Made by a program: the position numbers and the translations under genes
Assembly: GCA_946479255.1 (NCBI GenBank)
Contig: CAMLFK010000101.1
Location: 1-15,779 of the forward strand
DNA length: 15,779 bases
Origin: an uncultured Oxalobacteraceae bacterium
GTDB lineage: Bacteria; Pseudomonadota; Gammaproteobacteria; Burkholderiales; Burkholderiaceae
Direction: 5' to 3'
Notes under the pieces: generated by a model
Database searches by the model: none
What the model was told of the DNA's origin: nothing
Seen by the model: only the letters and a program-made list of their open reading frames with translations
In this document: positions 15,379 through 15,779 of the stretch, piece after piece
How the letters are laid out: each line of letters opens with the position of its first letter
How positions within the stretch are numbered: the stretch's first letter is position 1

Positions 15379-15779
15379 ATGATGGCGCCGCCCGACTTGC
15401 GCGCATGCGCGCTGCAATGCCTGTTGCAGCTTGACCCGGCCGCCAAGATGGCTGCGGTGGCGGCGATGGCGCAGGCCTGGCGCGCCGGCACGCTCGCCAT
15501 CGAGGCCAGCGGCGCGCTGGCCGATCCCGGGACGATCCCCGGCCGGCCGGAGCGGCCCGAACTGGTGCCGCCACGCCTGGTGGGACGGCGTTCCATGGCC
15601 ACGGCCGAAGGGCGCGCCATGCTGGTCCACGCACTGGCCCATATCGAATTTAACGCGGTCAACCTGGCGCTGGACGCGCTGTGGCGTTTCGCCGGCATGC
15701 CGGACGAGTATTACGCCGACTGGCTGCGCGTGTCGGAAGAAGAGGCGATCCACTTCTCCATGCTCGACGCGCATCTGAA
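15379..15779 (+). CDS. DUF455 ferritin-like protein, N-terminal part (runs off the window)
   Basis: The frame is open from ATG 15379 to the right edge (133 codons, no stop). It matches the N-terminal half of DUF455 proteins, ferritin-like four-helix di-iron candidates of about 270 residues and unknown function. Visible ligand-type motifs are EGRAMLVHALAHIEFNAVNL (His84, His88, Glu90), followed by LDALWRFAGMP, YYADWLRV and SEEEAIHFSMLDAHL (Glu121/Glu122, His125), where paired carboxylates and histidines would bind two metals. AGGGA lies nine bases before the first ATG; a second ATG follows at once (15382). It diverges from the 557-residue gene across 200 bases. A TACACT box at 15340-15345 could be a -10, but no -35 at a good distance is seen. 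The family call is firm; the function is not known. Confidence 0.88.
   Translation, partial: MMAPPDLRACALQCLLQLDPAAKMAAVAAMAQAWRAGTLAIEASGALADPGTIPGRPERPELVPPRLVGRRSMATAEGRAMLVHALAHIEFNAVNLALDALWRFAGMPDEYYADWLRVSEEEAIHFSMLDAHL

Noticed and set aside
13052..15382. 776-codon plus-strand open frame
   Set aside because: It is antisense to two genes with good ribosome sites, a signal peptide and a CxxCH motif; its translation is Arg/Gly/His-rich and without domains.

Overview
The window looks like a chromosomal segment of a GC-rich, environmental Gram-negative bacterium. A betaproteobacterium of the Oxalobacteraceae type (Massilia, Duganella or Janthinobacterium-like) is my best guess. The grounds are the codon use, the TonB-dependent receptor, the plant polysaccharide genes and the DUF455, ZntB and SPFH-Arc genes. 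No rRNA, tRNA, CRISPR array, transposase or phage gene is visible. The genus is an inference, not something the sequence proves.

Left part (1-2777). The 3' end of galE runs in from the left. It converges on a decayed, minus-strand Gfo/Idh/MocA sugar oxidoreductase with an internal amber codon and no N-terminal half. Next comes a less GC-rich two-gene minus-strand unit. It encodes an exported protein with two cysteines and, after 17 bases, an HExxH metallopeptidase resembling family M91. A clear terminator closes the unit. It may be a secreted effector with a partner or immunity protein.

Middle part (2778-7362). A minus-strand zntB (CorA family) diverges from a strong sigma70-like promoter. 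That promoter drives an exported alpha/beta hydrolase and then a TonB-dependent receptor, probably as one operon.

Polysaccharide part (7363-10852). A small unknown gene is followed by a GH115 alpha-glucuronidase. Its promoter overlaps a perfect 16-bp palindrome, and its reading frame is broken by the loss of one base near 10120. After it come a large inverted repeat and a roughly 60-codon remnant of a PL11 rhamnogalacturonan lyase. With the Gfo/Idh/MocA remnant, three carbohydrate genes here are damaged, which suggests that a plant cell wall (xylan/pectin) catabolic locus is being lost.

Right part (10853-15779). A minus-strand SPFH/band 7 membrane protein gene and a small Arc-type ribbon-helix-helix gene form an operon. 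Its promoter overlaps a perfect 16-bp palindrome, which suggests autorepression. Then follows a minus-strand pair of unrecognised function: a 557-residue protein and an exported protein with one CxxCH haem site, ending in a UUCG-capped terminator. Divergent from them, a DUF455 ferritin-like gene runs off the right edge.
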